A DNA stretch of 64,000 bases from Marivibrio halodurans (lineage in GTDB: Bacteria; Pseudomonadota; Alphaproteobacteria; UBA8366; Aestuariispiraceae): assembly GCF_017963645.1 (NCBI RefSeq), contig NZ_JAGMWN010000004.1, positions 310,001-374,000 on the forward strand, given 5' to 3'. Every line of letters begins with the position of its first letter. The first letter of the stretch is position 1. The notes beneath the pieces are model-generated. The model worked only from the letters and a program-made list of their open reading frames with translations. It searched no databases and was not told the DNA's origin. Positions 9,010 through 17,010 of the stretch are shown here, one piece after another. The translations under genes and the position numbers were made by a program.

Positions 9010-11034
9010 TCAGGCGCCGGCCGCCTCACCCGCCTCCCCGATTTGGATGAGGATCTGCCCGGCGCGCACCGAGGTGCCGACCGCGCAGTCGATTTCCGCG
9101 ACAATGCCATCGCGCGGCGCGGCGATCGGGGTCTCGAACTTCATCGCCTCGACGATGGCGAGCGTATCGCCGCGCGCCACGATATCGCCGACCGCCACCC
9201 GCAGCGCCACGACGACGCCCGGCATCTCCGAGGCAACGGCCCCATCACCGCCCGCCGCCCCGTCGAGCGCTTCCAGCGCGCGCTCCACCCGGGCGCGCGT
9301 GCCGGCGATGGCGATCTCGATCGCCTCGGCCCCGACGGCCGCGACCCAGGAACGACCGGCGAGCATGCCCCGCACCAGATCGCCGTCCCGATGCATCGTC
9401 ACGCTTCGCAGCCGCACGGCCCCGGCCCCGGCCCCGCCATCCTCGCCACCAACATCGATGACGGCATATCCGGCATCGATCGCGCGAAACCGCGCGATCC
9501 GCCATTTTCCGTCCATGACGAACCCGACCCGCCCCATGGGCGCCACCGGGTCCAGCGCCCCGCGCCCCCCCCCGAGATCCCCCCCGATATCCCCAAGGCC
9601 GGGACCATGCCAGGGCGAGTTGGGCCCCTCCCCCACGACCGGACAGGCGAGCGCCGCCGCCGCGACGGCCAGAATGTCATGCGCGTCCGGCATCTCGACG
9701 AGGCGCGGCAGCGCCTCATCCACGAAACCGGTGTCCGCGCCATCCGCCTGAACCACCGGATCGGCGAGCAGACGGGCGAGGAAACCGTGATTGGTCGTCA
9801 ATCCCAGGATCGCGGTTTCCGCCAAGGCCGCGCGCATCCGCGCGAGCGCCGCGTCGCGATCCGCGCCATGGACGATCAGCTTCGCGATCATCGGGTCGTA
9901 GTCCGGCGGCACGCTGCCGCCGGCGCGTATCGCGCTTTCCACCCGAACGCCCTCCGGCCAGCGCAGCGCGGCGACGGTCCCCGGGGCCGGGCGGAACGCC
10001 GCCGCCGGGTCCTCGGCATAAAGGCGGCATTCGATGGCATGACCGCTTGCCTGGATGGCCGCCTGCGTGCGCGGCAGCCCCTCTCCCGCCGCGATGCGCA
10101 ATTGCCACTCGACCAGATCAAGTCCGGTGATTTCCTCCGTCACCGGGTGTTCGACCTGAAGGCGGGTATTCACCTCCAGGAAGAAGAAGGCGCCATCCGC
10201 GCCGACGATGAATTCGAACGTCCCCGCATTGCGATAGGCGATGGCGCGGGCGCCCCGCGTCGCCGCATCCAGCAGGCGGGCCCGCAGATCGTCCGACAGG
10301 AAGGCGGCCGGCGCCTCCTCCACCACCTTCTGGTGCCGTCGCTGGAGGGAGCACTCGCGCTCGTGAAGATGGACGACCTCCCCCGTCCCATCGCCGAAGA
10401 CCTGCACCTCCACATGGCGGGGCGCCGTCACATAGCGTTCGACCAGAAGGCGCCCATCGCCGAAACCGGACCGCGCGGTTCGGATGGCGGAATCGATGGC
10501 CGCGCGTCCGTCGCCGGAGCGGATGACGGCCATGCCCTTGCCCCCGCCACCGGCGACCGGCTTGAGCAGCGCGGGAAAGCCGACCTCGGCCAGCGCCGCC
10601 TCGATCTCCACGGGATCGTCGCTCGCGCCTTCCGATCCGGGGACCGTGGGAACCCCGGCCGCCGCCATCAGGCGCTTGGCGGTCGCCTTGTCTCCCATGT
10701 CGGCGATGGTCTTGGGCGTCGGGCCGATGAAGGTAAGCCCGGCTGCCTCCACCGCCGCCGCGAAGGCGGCGTTCTCCGACAGGAACCCATAGCCGGGATG
10801 CACCGCCTCGCAGCCGGTATCGCGGGCGACGGTGATCAGCTTCTCCGCGTCGAGATAGGACTGCGCGGCCGCCGCCGGTCCGATCGGAATGCTGGCGATT
10901 GCACCGTCCAGATGCGGGGCGTCACGATCCGCTTCCGAATAAACGGCGACATAGTCGATGCCGAGACGCCGGCAGGTACGTGCGACGCGGCGGGCGATCT
11001 CGCCCCGATTGGCGATCAGGATACGTCGAAACAT
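9010..11034 (-). CDS. Biotin-dependent acyl-CoA carboxylase, alpha subunit
   Basis: A 674-residue subunit with biotin carboxylase followed by a C-terminal biotin carrier domain, like the methylcrotonyl-, geranyl- or propionyl-CoA carboxylase alpha chains. Conserved parts are the glycine-rich ATP loop GGGGKGM, RECSLQRRHQKVVEE, and EVNTRLQVEHPVTE. The biotinyl lysine is K632 in EAMKFE, with Phe where Met is usual (AMKM). Three bases separate it from the beta subunit. With that subunit it would carboxylate an enoyl-CoA or acyl-CoA. The AtuA homologues upstream point to a terpenoid or branched substrate. The assignment among carboxylase types is open. Confidence 0.9.
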   Translation of the reverse strand: MFRRILIANRGEIARRVARTCRRLGIDYVAVYSEADRDAPHLDGAIASIPIGPAAAAQSYLDAEKLITVARDTGCEAVHPGYGFLSENAAFAAAVEAAGLTFIGPTPKTIADMGDKATAKRLMAAAGVPTVPGSEGASDDPVEIEAALAEVGFPALLKPVAGGGGKGMAVIRSGDGRAAIDSAIRTARSGFGDGRLLVERYVTAPRHVEVQVFGDGTGEVVHLHERECSLQRRHQKVVEEAPAAFLSDDLRARLLDAATRGARAIAYRNAGTFEFIVGADGAFFFLEVNTRLQVEHPVTEEITGLDLVEWQLRIAAGEGLPRTQAAIQASGHAIECRLYAEDPAAAFRPAPGTVAALRWPEGVRVESAIRAGGSVPPDYDPMIAKLIVHGADRDAALARMRAALAETAILGLTTNHGFLARLLADPVVQADGADTGFVDEALPRLVEMPDAHDILAVAAAALACPVVGEGPNSPWHGPGLGDIGGDLGGGRGALDPVAPMGRVGFVMDGKWRIARFRAIDAGYAVIDVGGEDGGAGAGAVRLRSVTMHRDGDLVRGMLAGRSWVAAVGAEAIEIAIAGTRARVERALEALDGAAGGDGAVASEMPGVVVALRVAVGDIVARGDTLAIVEAMKFETPIAAPRDGIVAEIDCAVGTSVRAGQILIQIGEAGEAAGA

Positions 11035-11037
11035 GGC

Positions 11038-12651
11038 CTACATCCGGAACACGCCGAAGCGCGTCTCCTCCTTCGGCGAGCCCGCCGCCATGGCGAGCGA
11101 CAGGGTCAGCCAATCGCGCGTGTCCGCCGGATCGACGACCGCGTCGACCCACAGCCGCGCGGCGGCGTTGACCGGATGGCTCTCGCGCTCATAGGCGGCC
11201 AGGACGGGCGCCTCCATCGCGCGGCGGTCGGCGTCGGTGAAATCCTGACCCGCCTTGCGCATCTGTTCCTCGCGCACCAGGCCCAGGACGGTCGCCGCCT
11301 GCGCGCCGCCCATGACGGACGTCCGCGCGTTCGGCCACATCGCCATCAGGCGCGGCCCGAAGGCGCGGCCACACATGGCGTAATTTCCGGCCCCGTAACT
11401 GCCCCCGATCAACAGGCTGAATTTGGGAACGCGGGCGGTGGCGACGGCGTTCACCATCTTCGCCCCGTGGCGCGCGATGCCCCCGGCCTCGTAATCCCGT
11501 CCGACCATGAAGCCGCTGATATCATGCAGGAAAAGCAGGGGAATCTCGCGCTGGCAGCAGAGTTCGATGAAGTTCGCGGCCTTCTGCGCGCTCTCCGAGA
11601 AGAGCACGCCGTCATTCATCACGAGTCCCACCGGATAGCCGCCGACGGCCGCCGTGCCGCAGATCACCGTCGTGCCGTAGCGGGCCCGGTACTCGTCCAA
11701 CCGGCCGGCGTCGATCAGGCGTTCCAGGATAGCGCGCGCGGGCATGCGCTGGCGGCTATCCACCGGGATCAGATCGGCGATTTCGGAAGCCGCGCGAAGC
11801 GGCGCCAGAGGGGCCAGGGGCGGCGGCGGCAAGGGGCGCGCCGGCCCGCGCGCCACGATCGCCCGCACCAGGGACAGCGCATGCAAATCGTCGCGCGCCA
11901 GATGATCGGCCACGGCCGATTGGCCGGTATGGACCGCCGCCCCGCCCAATTCCTGGGCGTCCACGACCTCCCCCGTGGCGGCGCGGACCAATTGCGGCCC
12001 GCCGAGATAGATCGTGCCGTTTCCCTCGACGATGACGGTCTCGTCCGCCATGGCGGGCACATAGGCACCGCCGGCGGTACAGGCTCCCATGACCGCCGCG
12101 ATCTGCGGCAGGCCCAGGGCCGACATCTCCGCGATATTCCGGAAGATGCGGCCGAAATGATGCTCGCCGGGGAAAAGATCCTGCTGCATCGGCAGGAAGG
12201 CGCCACCGGAATCCACCAGATAGAGGGTGGGCAGACCGTTCTCCCGCGCGATCTGCTGCGCGCGGACCTGCTTCGCCACGGTGAGGGGATAGTAGGTGCC
12301 GCCCTTCACGGTGGCGTCATTGGCGACGACCATGACCAGCCGCCTCTCGACCATGCCGATCCCGGTCACGATCCCGGCGGAAGGAACAGGTTCCTCATAG
12401 ATGTCGTGGGCAGCGAGTTGCCCGACCTCCAGGAAAGGCGTGCCGGGGTCCAGCAGGTGGGAGATACGCTCCCGCGCGGTCAGCTTGCCCCGCGCGCGGT
12501 GACGCGCCAGCGCCTTTTCCGACCCGCCGGCAAGCGCCACGGCGCGGGCCGCGCGAACGGGTGCGCGGTGACGTTCATAGCCCCCGGGCGGCGTGTCCGT
12601 CGCTTCCGTCGGTGCCGTGCCGTCCGGCGCGTGCGAGGGGTGGGTGGCCAT
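11038..12651 (-). CDS. Acyl-CoA carboxylase beta subunit (carboxyltransferase, MccB/AtuC-like)
   Basis: A 537-residue carboxyltransferase that moves CO2 from carboxybiotin to an acyl-CoA. The N-terminal RHRARGKLTARERI motif, PTLYLVDSGGAFLPMQQDLFPGEHHFG split over about residues 145-170, and the C-terminal GGSYGAGNYAMCGRAFGPR are typical of the methylcrotonyl/geranyl-CoA group rather than propionyl-CoA carboxylase. Lies between the AtuA-like genes and the alpha subunit. No hydroxymethylglutaryl-CoA lyase is present in the window, which weakens a plain leucine pathway. Substrate is therefore either 3-methylcrotonyl-CoA or a longer 3-methyl-enoyl-CoA. Confidence 0.9.
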   Translation of the reverse strand: MATHPSHAPDGTAPTEATDTPPGGYERHRAPVRAARAVALAGGSEKALARHRARGKLTARERISHLLDPGTPFLEVGQLAAHDIYEEPVPSAGIVTGIGMVERRLVMVVANDATVKGGTYYPLTVAKQVRAQQIARENGLPTLYLVDSGGAFLPMQQDLFPGEHHFGRIFRNIAEMSALGLPQIAAVMGACTAGGAYVPAMADETVIVEGNGTIYLGGPQLVRAATGEVVDAQELGGAAVHTGQSAVADHLARDDLHALSLVRAIVARGPARPLPPPPLAPLAPLRAASEIADLIPVDSRQRMPARAILERLIDAGRLDEYRARYGTTVICGTAAVGGYPVGLVMNDGVLFSESAQKAANFIELCCQREIPLLFLHDISGFMVGRDYEAGGIARHGAKMVNAVATARVPKFSLLIGGSYGAGNYAMCGRAFGPRLMAMWPNARTSVMGGAQAATVLGLVREEQMRKAGQDFTDADRRAMEAPVLAAYERESHPVNAAARLWVDAVVDPADTRDWLTLSLAMAAGSPKEETRFGVFRM

Positions 12652-12653
12652 CG

Positions 12654-12977
12654 CTAGGCTCCCGCCCCCTCCTCGACGACGGTAAGACGCAGCAGCCCGT
12701 TGCCGAGCGCCTTGCCGGTCTGGTCGAGACGCAAGGTCCGGGTCGCCCCGCCGCCCAGCGCGTTGCGCATGAGGACGACGACCGCCTCGATATTATCCAT
12801 CGGATGGACCTCGACCTCGCCCTTCACCCAATCGCCCATCAACGCCTTGACGGCCGCCGGGGTGACGCTGCGCAGCAGGGTGGGATAGTCCTCGGGAGAT
12901 TTGGCGATGACGCCGACGGAAATCACGTCGCCCTTGTCACCGGAACGAACATAAGCGATGTCGCGAAGTAACGGCAC
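12654..12977 (-). CDS. AtuA-like ferredoxin-fold protein (C-terminal half of AtuA as separate gene)
   Basis: A 107-residue protein matching the small C-terminal domain of acyclic terpene utilisation protein AtuA: RSGDKGD near the N-terminus, VGVIAKSP, and NALGGGATRTLRLDQTGKALG. In many bacteria this domain is fused to the DUF1446 part; here it is separate. The GTG start at 12977 is supported by GGAGG eight bases upstream inside the end of the partner gene. The molecular role of AtuA proteins is not established; they accompany acyl-CoA carboxylases in terpene and branched-acid clusters. Confidence 0.85.
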   Translation of the reverse strand: MPLLRDIAYVRSGDKGDVISVGVIAKSPEDYPTLLRSVTPAAVKALMGDWVKGEVEVHPMDNIEAVVVLMRNALGGGATRTLRLDQTGKALGNGLLRLTVVEEGAGA

Positions 12978-12980
12978 GGG

Positions 12981-14357
12981 TCAAGCCTCCAGAATATCGG
13001 TCGTTTGACGCACGAGGTCGCGGGACACCAGGGTGGGCCACAGGCCGAAGACGGGCCGGGCCTTCTGAGGCGCCCCGAAGGAGGTGCCGCCCGGCCCCAT
13101 GATCCAGAGTTGCGAACAGGCGCGGCGCACCTTCTCCGCCTCGGCGCGATCCTCGGTATGGACCGCCACGCGCAGACCGACCTCCGATGGGTCGTAGTCC
13201 GGCCGGGGCGAGGCCGGGCCGTGCAGCATATCGACGCCGACCAGATCGAAATGCATCTGATCGGCCTTGAGGCCCAGCCGCTCGAAGCGCTGAAGCAGGG
13301 TTTCCCGCGCCTTTTCCGCGCGCTCCAAGGCATAGGGCCAGGGGAAGAACAGCATGCCTTCCCCGACCCATCCGTCCTCGTAGCCGATGACGAGCTTCAG
13401 ACGTTCGGGACGCGGATGGCCGGTCATGTTGGACAGTCGCACGCGGTCCTTGCCCACCTCCTCGATCCGAACGGTCGTGAAGTCGGCGATACCGTCGGGC
13501 ATCAGATATTGTTTCGGGTCGCCGATCTCATACGTCAGATGCTCCTTGACCGTGAAGGCGTCGACGCGCCCGCCGGTGCCCTCCAGCTTGGTCACGACGG
13601 CCGTGCCGTCCGCGTCGAACTCCACGATCGGGAAACCGACCCGGCCCATATCCGGCATCTCGTCGAACCGCGAGGACATGCCTCCCGTCGTCGCGGCCGC
13701 GCATTCGACCACATGGCCGATGGTGATCGCGGCGGCGATCCGGTCGGTATAGGCATCCTCGTAGCGCCAGCCGAACTCATGCATGAGCGGGCCGACATAG
13801 AGGGCGTTGTCCGATACGCGGCCCGCGATCACGACGTCCGCCCCCTCGGCGAGCGCCGCCTGGATGGCCGAACTGTCGGTGTAGGCATTGGCCGCGACGA
13901 TGCGGTTACGGATGCCGGCCAGATTGGTTTCGCCGGTATCCATGTTCTCGAACGCCGCGCCGGAGCCGAGCATATCGTCGAGCGCGCCGAGAAGATCATC
14001 GCCTTCCACCACCGCGATGCGCATGCCGCCGAGGCCGAGTTCGCGGGCAAGTTCGCGGATACGCTCCGCCGCCGCGCGCGGATTGGCCCCGCCCCCGTTG
14101 CAGACGAGCCGCGTTCCCGAGGCATTCGCCAACGGCAACAGCGCGCGCATATGGGTGGGCAGATCGGGGATATAGCCCTTTTGCGGGTCCTTCAGCTTCT
14201 GGCGCTGGAGGAGCGCCATCGTCAGTTCCGCCAGATAATCCATCGACATGTAGTCGAGATTGCCACGCTCCAGCAATTCGACCGCGGGGTCGAGCGCGTC
14301 GCCCCAGAAGCCGGAGCCGGCCCCGATCCGTACCTGTCCACCCATATCCTGCACCAT
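12981..14357 (-). CDS. AtuA family protein (DUF1446), N-terminal part
   Basis: A 458-residue protein of the acyclic terpene utilisation AtuA family. It begins VRIGAGSGFWGDALDPA and contains the conserved CNGGGANPRAAAERIRELA and VIAGRVSDNALYVGPLMHEFGW. The ATG at 14357 follows AGGAAAGG; the open frame extends a further 213 codons upstream, but that part is antisense to the divergent crotonase gene and is not coding. First gene of the leftward operon (AtuA parts, carboxylase beta and alpha, dehydrogenase, thiolase). The family is required for citronellol/geraniol use in Pseudomonas, but its biochemical activity is unknown. A palindrome lies 65 bases upstream. Confidence 0.88.
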   Translation of the reverse strand: MVQDMGGQVRIGAGSGFWGDALDPAVELLERGNLDYMSMDYLAELTMALLQRQKLKDPQKGYIPDLPTHMRALLPLANASGTRLVCNGGGANPRAAAERIRELARELGLGGMRIAVVEGDDLLGALDDMLGSGAAFENMDTGETNLAGIRNRIVAANAYTDSSAIQAALAEGADVVIAGRVSDNALYVGPLMHEFGWRYEDAYTDRIAAAITIGHVVECAAATTGGMSSRFDEMPDMGRVGFPIVEFDADGTAVVTKLEGTGGRVDAFTVKEHLTYEIGDPKQYLMPDGIADFTTVRIEEVGKDRVRLSNMTGHPRPERLKLVIGYEDGWVGEGMLFFPWPYALERAEKARETLLQRFERLGLKADQMHFDLVGVDMLHGPASPRPDYDPSEVGLRVAVHTEDRAEAEKVRRACSQLWIMGPGGTSFGAPQKARPVFGLWPTLVSRDLVRQTTDILEA

Positions 14358-14421
14358 GCCTTTCCTGTTCCATCGAGCGTCGCGCCGGCCCGCGCGTCCA
14401 CCGTCGGCATGATTACTATTT

Positions 14422-14436
14422 CGGAACCATGTTCCG
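14422..14436. promoter_or_regulatory. Palindrome CGGAACCATGTTCCG, candidate IclR operator (site 1)
   Basis: Perfect 6-3-6 palindrome in the divergent promoter region of the AtuA/carboxylase operon and the crotonase operon. It continues as GTTCCGCA, which recurs before the second crotonase gene (ATTCCGCA) and the acyl-CoA synthetase gene (GTTCCGCA). Size and symmetry fit IclR-family operators, and two IclR genes are at 22.4-24.1 kb. Confidence 0.55.
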
Positions 14437-14553
14437 CAAGATGGAAATTTGTTTGACGCTTCGGCGGCCCTTCCATACTCTTCAGCGCATCGGACACCGG
14501 ACCGCGCACGCATGCGAAACCGGCGCCGCCGAAGGCAGGAGGACCGCCAAGCC

Positions 14554-15354
14554 ATGCAGCCCGAAGGGGATAAGGACGACGCACCGCCCGTGCGCGTCCA
14601 GATCGCGGAAGGGCTCGCGCGGGTCACCCTGGACCGGCCCCACCGTCTGAACGCCATTTCCATCGACATGGCCAATCGGCTGACCGCGCTCTGGGAAGAC
14701 CTCGATGCCGATGAGGCGGTGCGGGTCATTCTACTCGACGCGGCCGAATGCGACGCCTTCTGCGCGGGCATGGATTTGAAGGAAATGCATGCGCTGCGCG
14801 CCGCCGGCGACGATCCGTTGGCCCGGATGACCGATCCATTCCAGAACCGCATGCGCGCGGTCGCGAAACCCATCGTCTGCGCCCTATCGGGCGACTGCCA
14901 CGGCGCCGGCGTCCTGCTGGCCATGGGCGCGGATATTCGCGTCGGCGTGGCCGGCGCGCGGATGGCGATCTCGGAAGCGCGGTTCGGGCGCGGCACCGGC
15001 TGGGCCGTCCCGCTTCTCTGGATGGTGCCTCAACCGATCCTGGCGGAGATGACGATGACCGGGAACCCCGTTTCGATGGAGCGGTTGGCACGCCATGGCT
15101 TCATCAATCATCTGGAGCCGGATGCCGATGCCGTCCGAGCCCGCGCCCGGGCAATCGCGGAACGGATCGCCGCCAATGCGCCGCTGTCCGTGCGCGCGGC
15201 CAAGGCCAGCCTCGCCGCCGGCATGGATCTCGGATGCGCCGCCGGTCTGGCGCGCGCGGCCGAAATCCACCGGCCCGTCTATGCCAGCGCGGATGCCAGC
15301 GAAGGCGCGCGCGCCTTCGCGGAAAAGCGCGCACCACGCTGGACCGGCCGATAA
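14554..15354 (+). CDS. Enoyl-CoA hydratase/isomerase family protein (crotonase 1)
   Basis: A 266-residue crotonase-fold enzyme acting on an enoyl-CoA. FCAGMDLKE forms the first oxyanion loop and SGDCHGAGVLLAMGADIRV the second. The usual Glu region reads ISEARFGRGTGWAVPLLW. The ATG at 14554 has CAGGAGG eleven bases upstream; in-frame upstream codons (to 14449) do not look coding. It is clearly paralogous to the crotonase at 21551, sharing DIRVG, the PLLW..PQP block, and the ending PVYAS.DA.EG.RAFAEKR. First gene of the rightward operon with the MaoC, dehydrogenase and flavin reductase genes. Confidence 0.9.
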   Translation: MQPEGDKDDAPPVRVQIAEGLARVTLDRPHRLNAISIDMANRLTALWEDLDADEAVRVILLDAAECDAFCAGMDLKEMHALRAAGDDPLARMTDPFQNRMRAVAKPIVCALSGDCHGAGVLLAMGADIRVGVAGARMAISEARFGRGTGWAVPLLWMVPQPILAEMTMTGNPVSMERLARHGFINHLEPDADAVRARARAIAERIAANAPLSVRAAKASLAAGMDLGCAAGLARAAEIHRPVYASADASEGARAFAEKRAPRWTGR

Positions 15355-15388
15355 CCCCTCGAACCCCGTATCGAATGACGGAGCCCTC

Positions 15389-15874
15389 ATGATCGATCAC
15401 CCCTTCCCGGAGCTGGAGGTCGGCCAGGTCAAGACCTCCCGCGGCCGGACCCTGACGGAAACCGATGTCGTGAATTTCTGCATGCTCACCGGCAACTGGC
15501 TGGAGATCCACGCCAATACGGAATTCGCGAAATCGGCGCTCTATGGCCAGCGCCTGGTCCAGGGTTCGCTTGTCTTCGCCATCGTCAATGCATTGATCCC
15601 GTTCGATTCGACCGTGGTCGAGGCCTTCTACGGCGTCGACCGTCTGCGCTTCCTGAAACCGAGCTTCATCGGCGACACGGTTTGGGCGCGCACGAAGATC
15701 ATCGATCTTCGGGCGAAGAAGGACGGAGCCGGCGTCGCGGTCAGCGAGTTGCTGGGCGTCAATCAACGGCACGAAACGATCCTGCGCTGCGAATTCAGCC
15801 TTCTGATCCGCGGCCAACGGCTGGCCCCGACGGGGTCCGATCCCTTCTCAAGCATGGAGTTCCCGGAATCATGA
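15389..15874 (+). CDS. MaoC-like hot-dog protein, atypical active site
   Basis: A 161-residue MaoC-family single hot-dog domain, usually an R-specific enoyl-CoA hydratase. The family D-x4-H catalytic pair (as in GDxNPxH) appears here as GNWLEIH: N36 replaces the Asp while H41 is kept. The following LYGQRLVQGSL loop is normal. The ATG at 15389 is preceded by GGAG. Its stop overlaps the start of the acyl-CoA dehydrogenase (ATGA, 15871-15874), so the two are translationally coupled. Activity as a hydratase is doubtful without the Asp; it could bind acyl-CoA or catalyse another step. Confidence 0.82.
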   Translation: MIDHPFPELEVGQVKTSRGRTLTETDVVNFCMLTGNWLEIHANTEFAKSALYGQRLVQGSLVFAIVNALIPFDSTVVEAFYGVDRLRFLKPSFIGDTVWARTKIIDLRAKKDGAGVAVSELLGVNQRHETILRCEFSLLIRGQRLAPTGSDPFSSMEFPES

Positions 15875-17010
15875 ACTTCCTCACCAGCGAACAGAAAACC
15901 TGGCGCGAGACCGTCGACCGCTTCATGGAGAACGAGATCACGCGCGAATATATTCGCGAGCACGACATGGAGCGCGCCTATCCCTACGAGGCCTATGAGC
16001 GGATCGCGGCCGAGGGCTGGCTGCGCCTTCTCATCCCGGAGGATCATGGCGGTTTCGGCGGCGACATCTTCGATTACGCGCTGATGTGCGAGGGGCTGGG
16101 CAAGTTCGGCTTCGACTTCGCGACCTCCGTCCTGGTGCCGACCTTCACGGCGATGAATATCGTCAAGTTCGGCACGGACGCGCAGAAGGAAGCCTATCTG
16201 GAACCCTTCATGAGCGGCGCGATCCGTTTCTCGATCTCGATCTCGGAGCCGAGCGCGGGCTCCGACGCGGCCGCCACCCGTACCCGCGCGCGCCGCGACG
16301 GCGATTCATACGTCATCAAGGGTCAGAAGCTGTGGTGCAGCGGCGCGGCGGCGCGCGACGTGAAGATCGCGATGCTGGTACGCACCGATCCCGACGCGCC
16401 GAAGCACAAGGGCCTGTCCGTCCTGCTGGTGCCCAACGACACCGAGGGGCTGGATATCCGCAAGCTGCCGACCCTCGCGCGGCGATCCACCGGCACGACG
16501 GAAATCTTCGTCGACGATGCCCGGGTGCCGGCCGCGAACCTGCTGGGCGCCGAGGGTCAGGGCTGGGAGATCATCACCGACCATCTGGAACTGGAACGCA
16601 TCGCGGTCGCCGCCGCCTATGTCGGCAACGCGCAGACGGCCGTCGACGACGCGCTGCGTTATGCCCATGAGCGCAGCCAGTTCGACCGCCCCATCTTCGA
16701 CTTCCAGGTCATCCGGCACATGCTGGCGGACATGCAGACCCAGGTCGATGCCGCCCGGCTGATGGTCTATCGCGCCGCGGAGATGGCCGCGCGCCACGAT
16801 CCCTGCACCAAGGAGGTCGCGATGGCGAAGCTGTTCGCCTCGGAAACGCTGCAGACCGTCTCGCGCAACGGCATGCAGATCCTCGGCGGGCATTCGATGC
16901 TGCCGGAGGCGGATATGGAACGCTATTTCCGCGAAGGCATGCAATGCACCATCGGCGGCGGCACCTCGCAGATCCAGCGCGCGATTATCAGCAAGGCGAT
17001 GCGTATTTGA
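15871..17010 (+). CDS. Acyl-CoA dehydrogenase, isovaleryl/long-chain type base position
   Basis: A 379-residue FAD acyl-CoA dehydrogenase. SISEPSAGSDAAATRT is the FAD/acyl motif and GGHSMLPEADMERYFRE the C-terminal part. The usual C-terminal catalytic Glu is replaced by Gly (IGGGTSQIQ). A Glu in the helix sequence HLELERIAVAAAYVG (about residue 240) lies where isovaleryl-CoA and long-chain acyl-CoA dehydrogenases carry their base, so it is probably active on branched or bulky acyl-CoAs. Starts within the stop of the MaoC gene and ends one base into the next gene (TGATG). Confidence 0.9.
   Translation: MNFLTSEQKTWRETVDRFMENEITREYIREHDMERAYPYEAYERIAAEGWLRLLIPEDHGGFGGDIFDYALMCEGLGKFGFDFATSVLVPTFTAMNIVKFGTDAQKEAYLEPFMSGAIRFSISISEPSAGSDAAATRTRARRDGDSYVIKGQKLWCSGAAARDVKIAMLVRTDPDAPKHKGLSVLLVPNDTEGLDIRKLPTLARRSTGTTEIFVDDARVPAANLLGAEGQGWEIITDHLELERIAVAAAYVGNAQTAVDDALRYAHERSQFDRPIFDFQVIRHMLADMQTQVDAARLMVYRAAEMAARHDPCTKEVAMAKLFASETLQTVSRNGMQILGGHSMLPEADMERYFREGMQCTIGGGTSQIQRAIISKAMRI

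Noticed and set aside
8677-12657. A 1,326-codon plus-strand open frame opposite the carboxylase genes
   Set aside because: Antisense to two well-conserved carboxylase subunits and a dehydrogenase; no domain seen in the translation.
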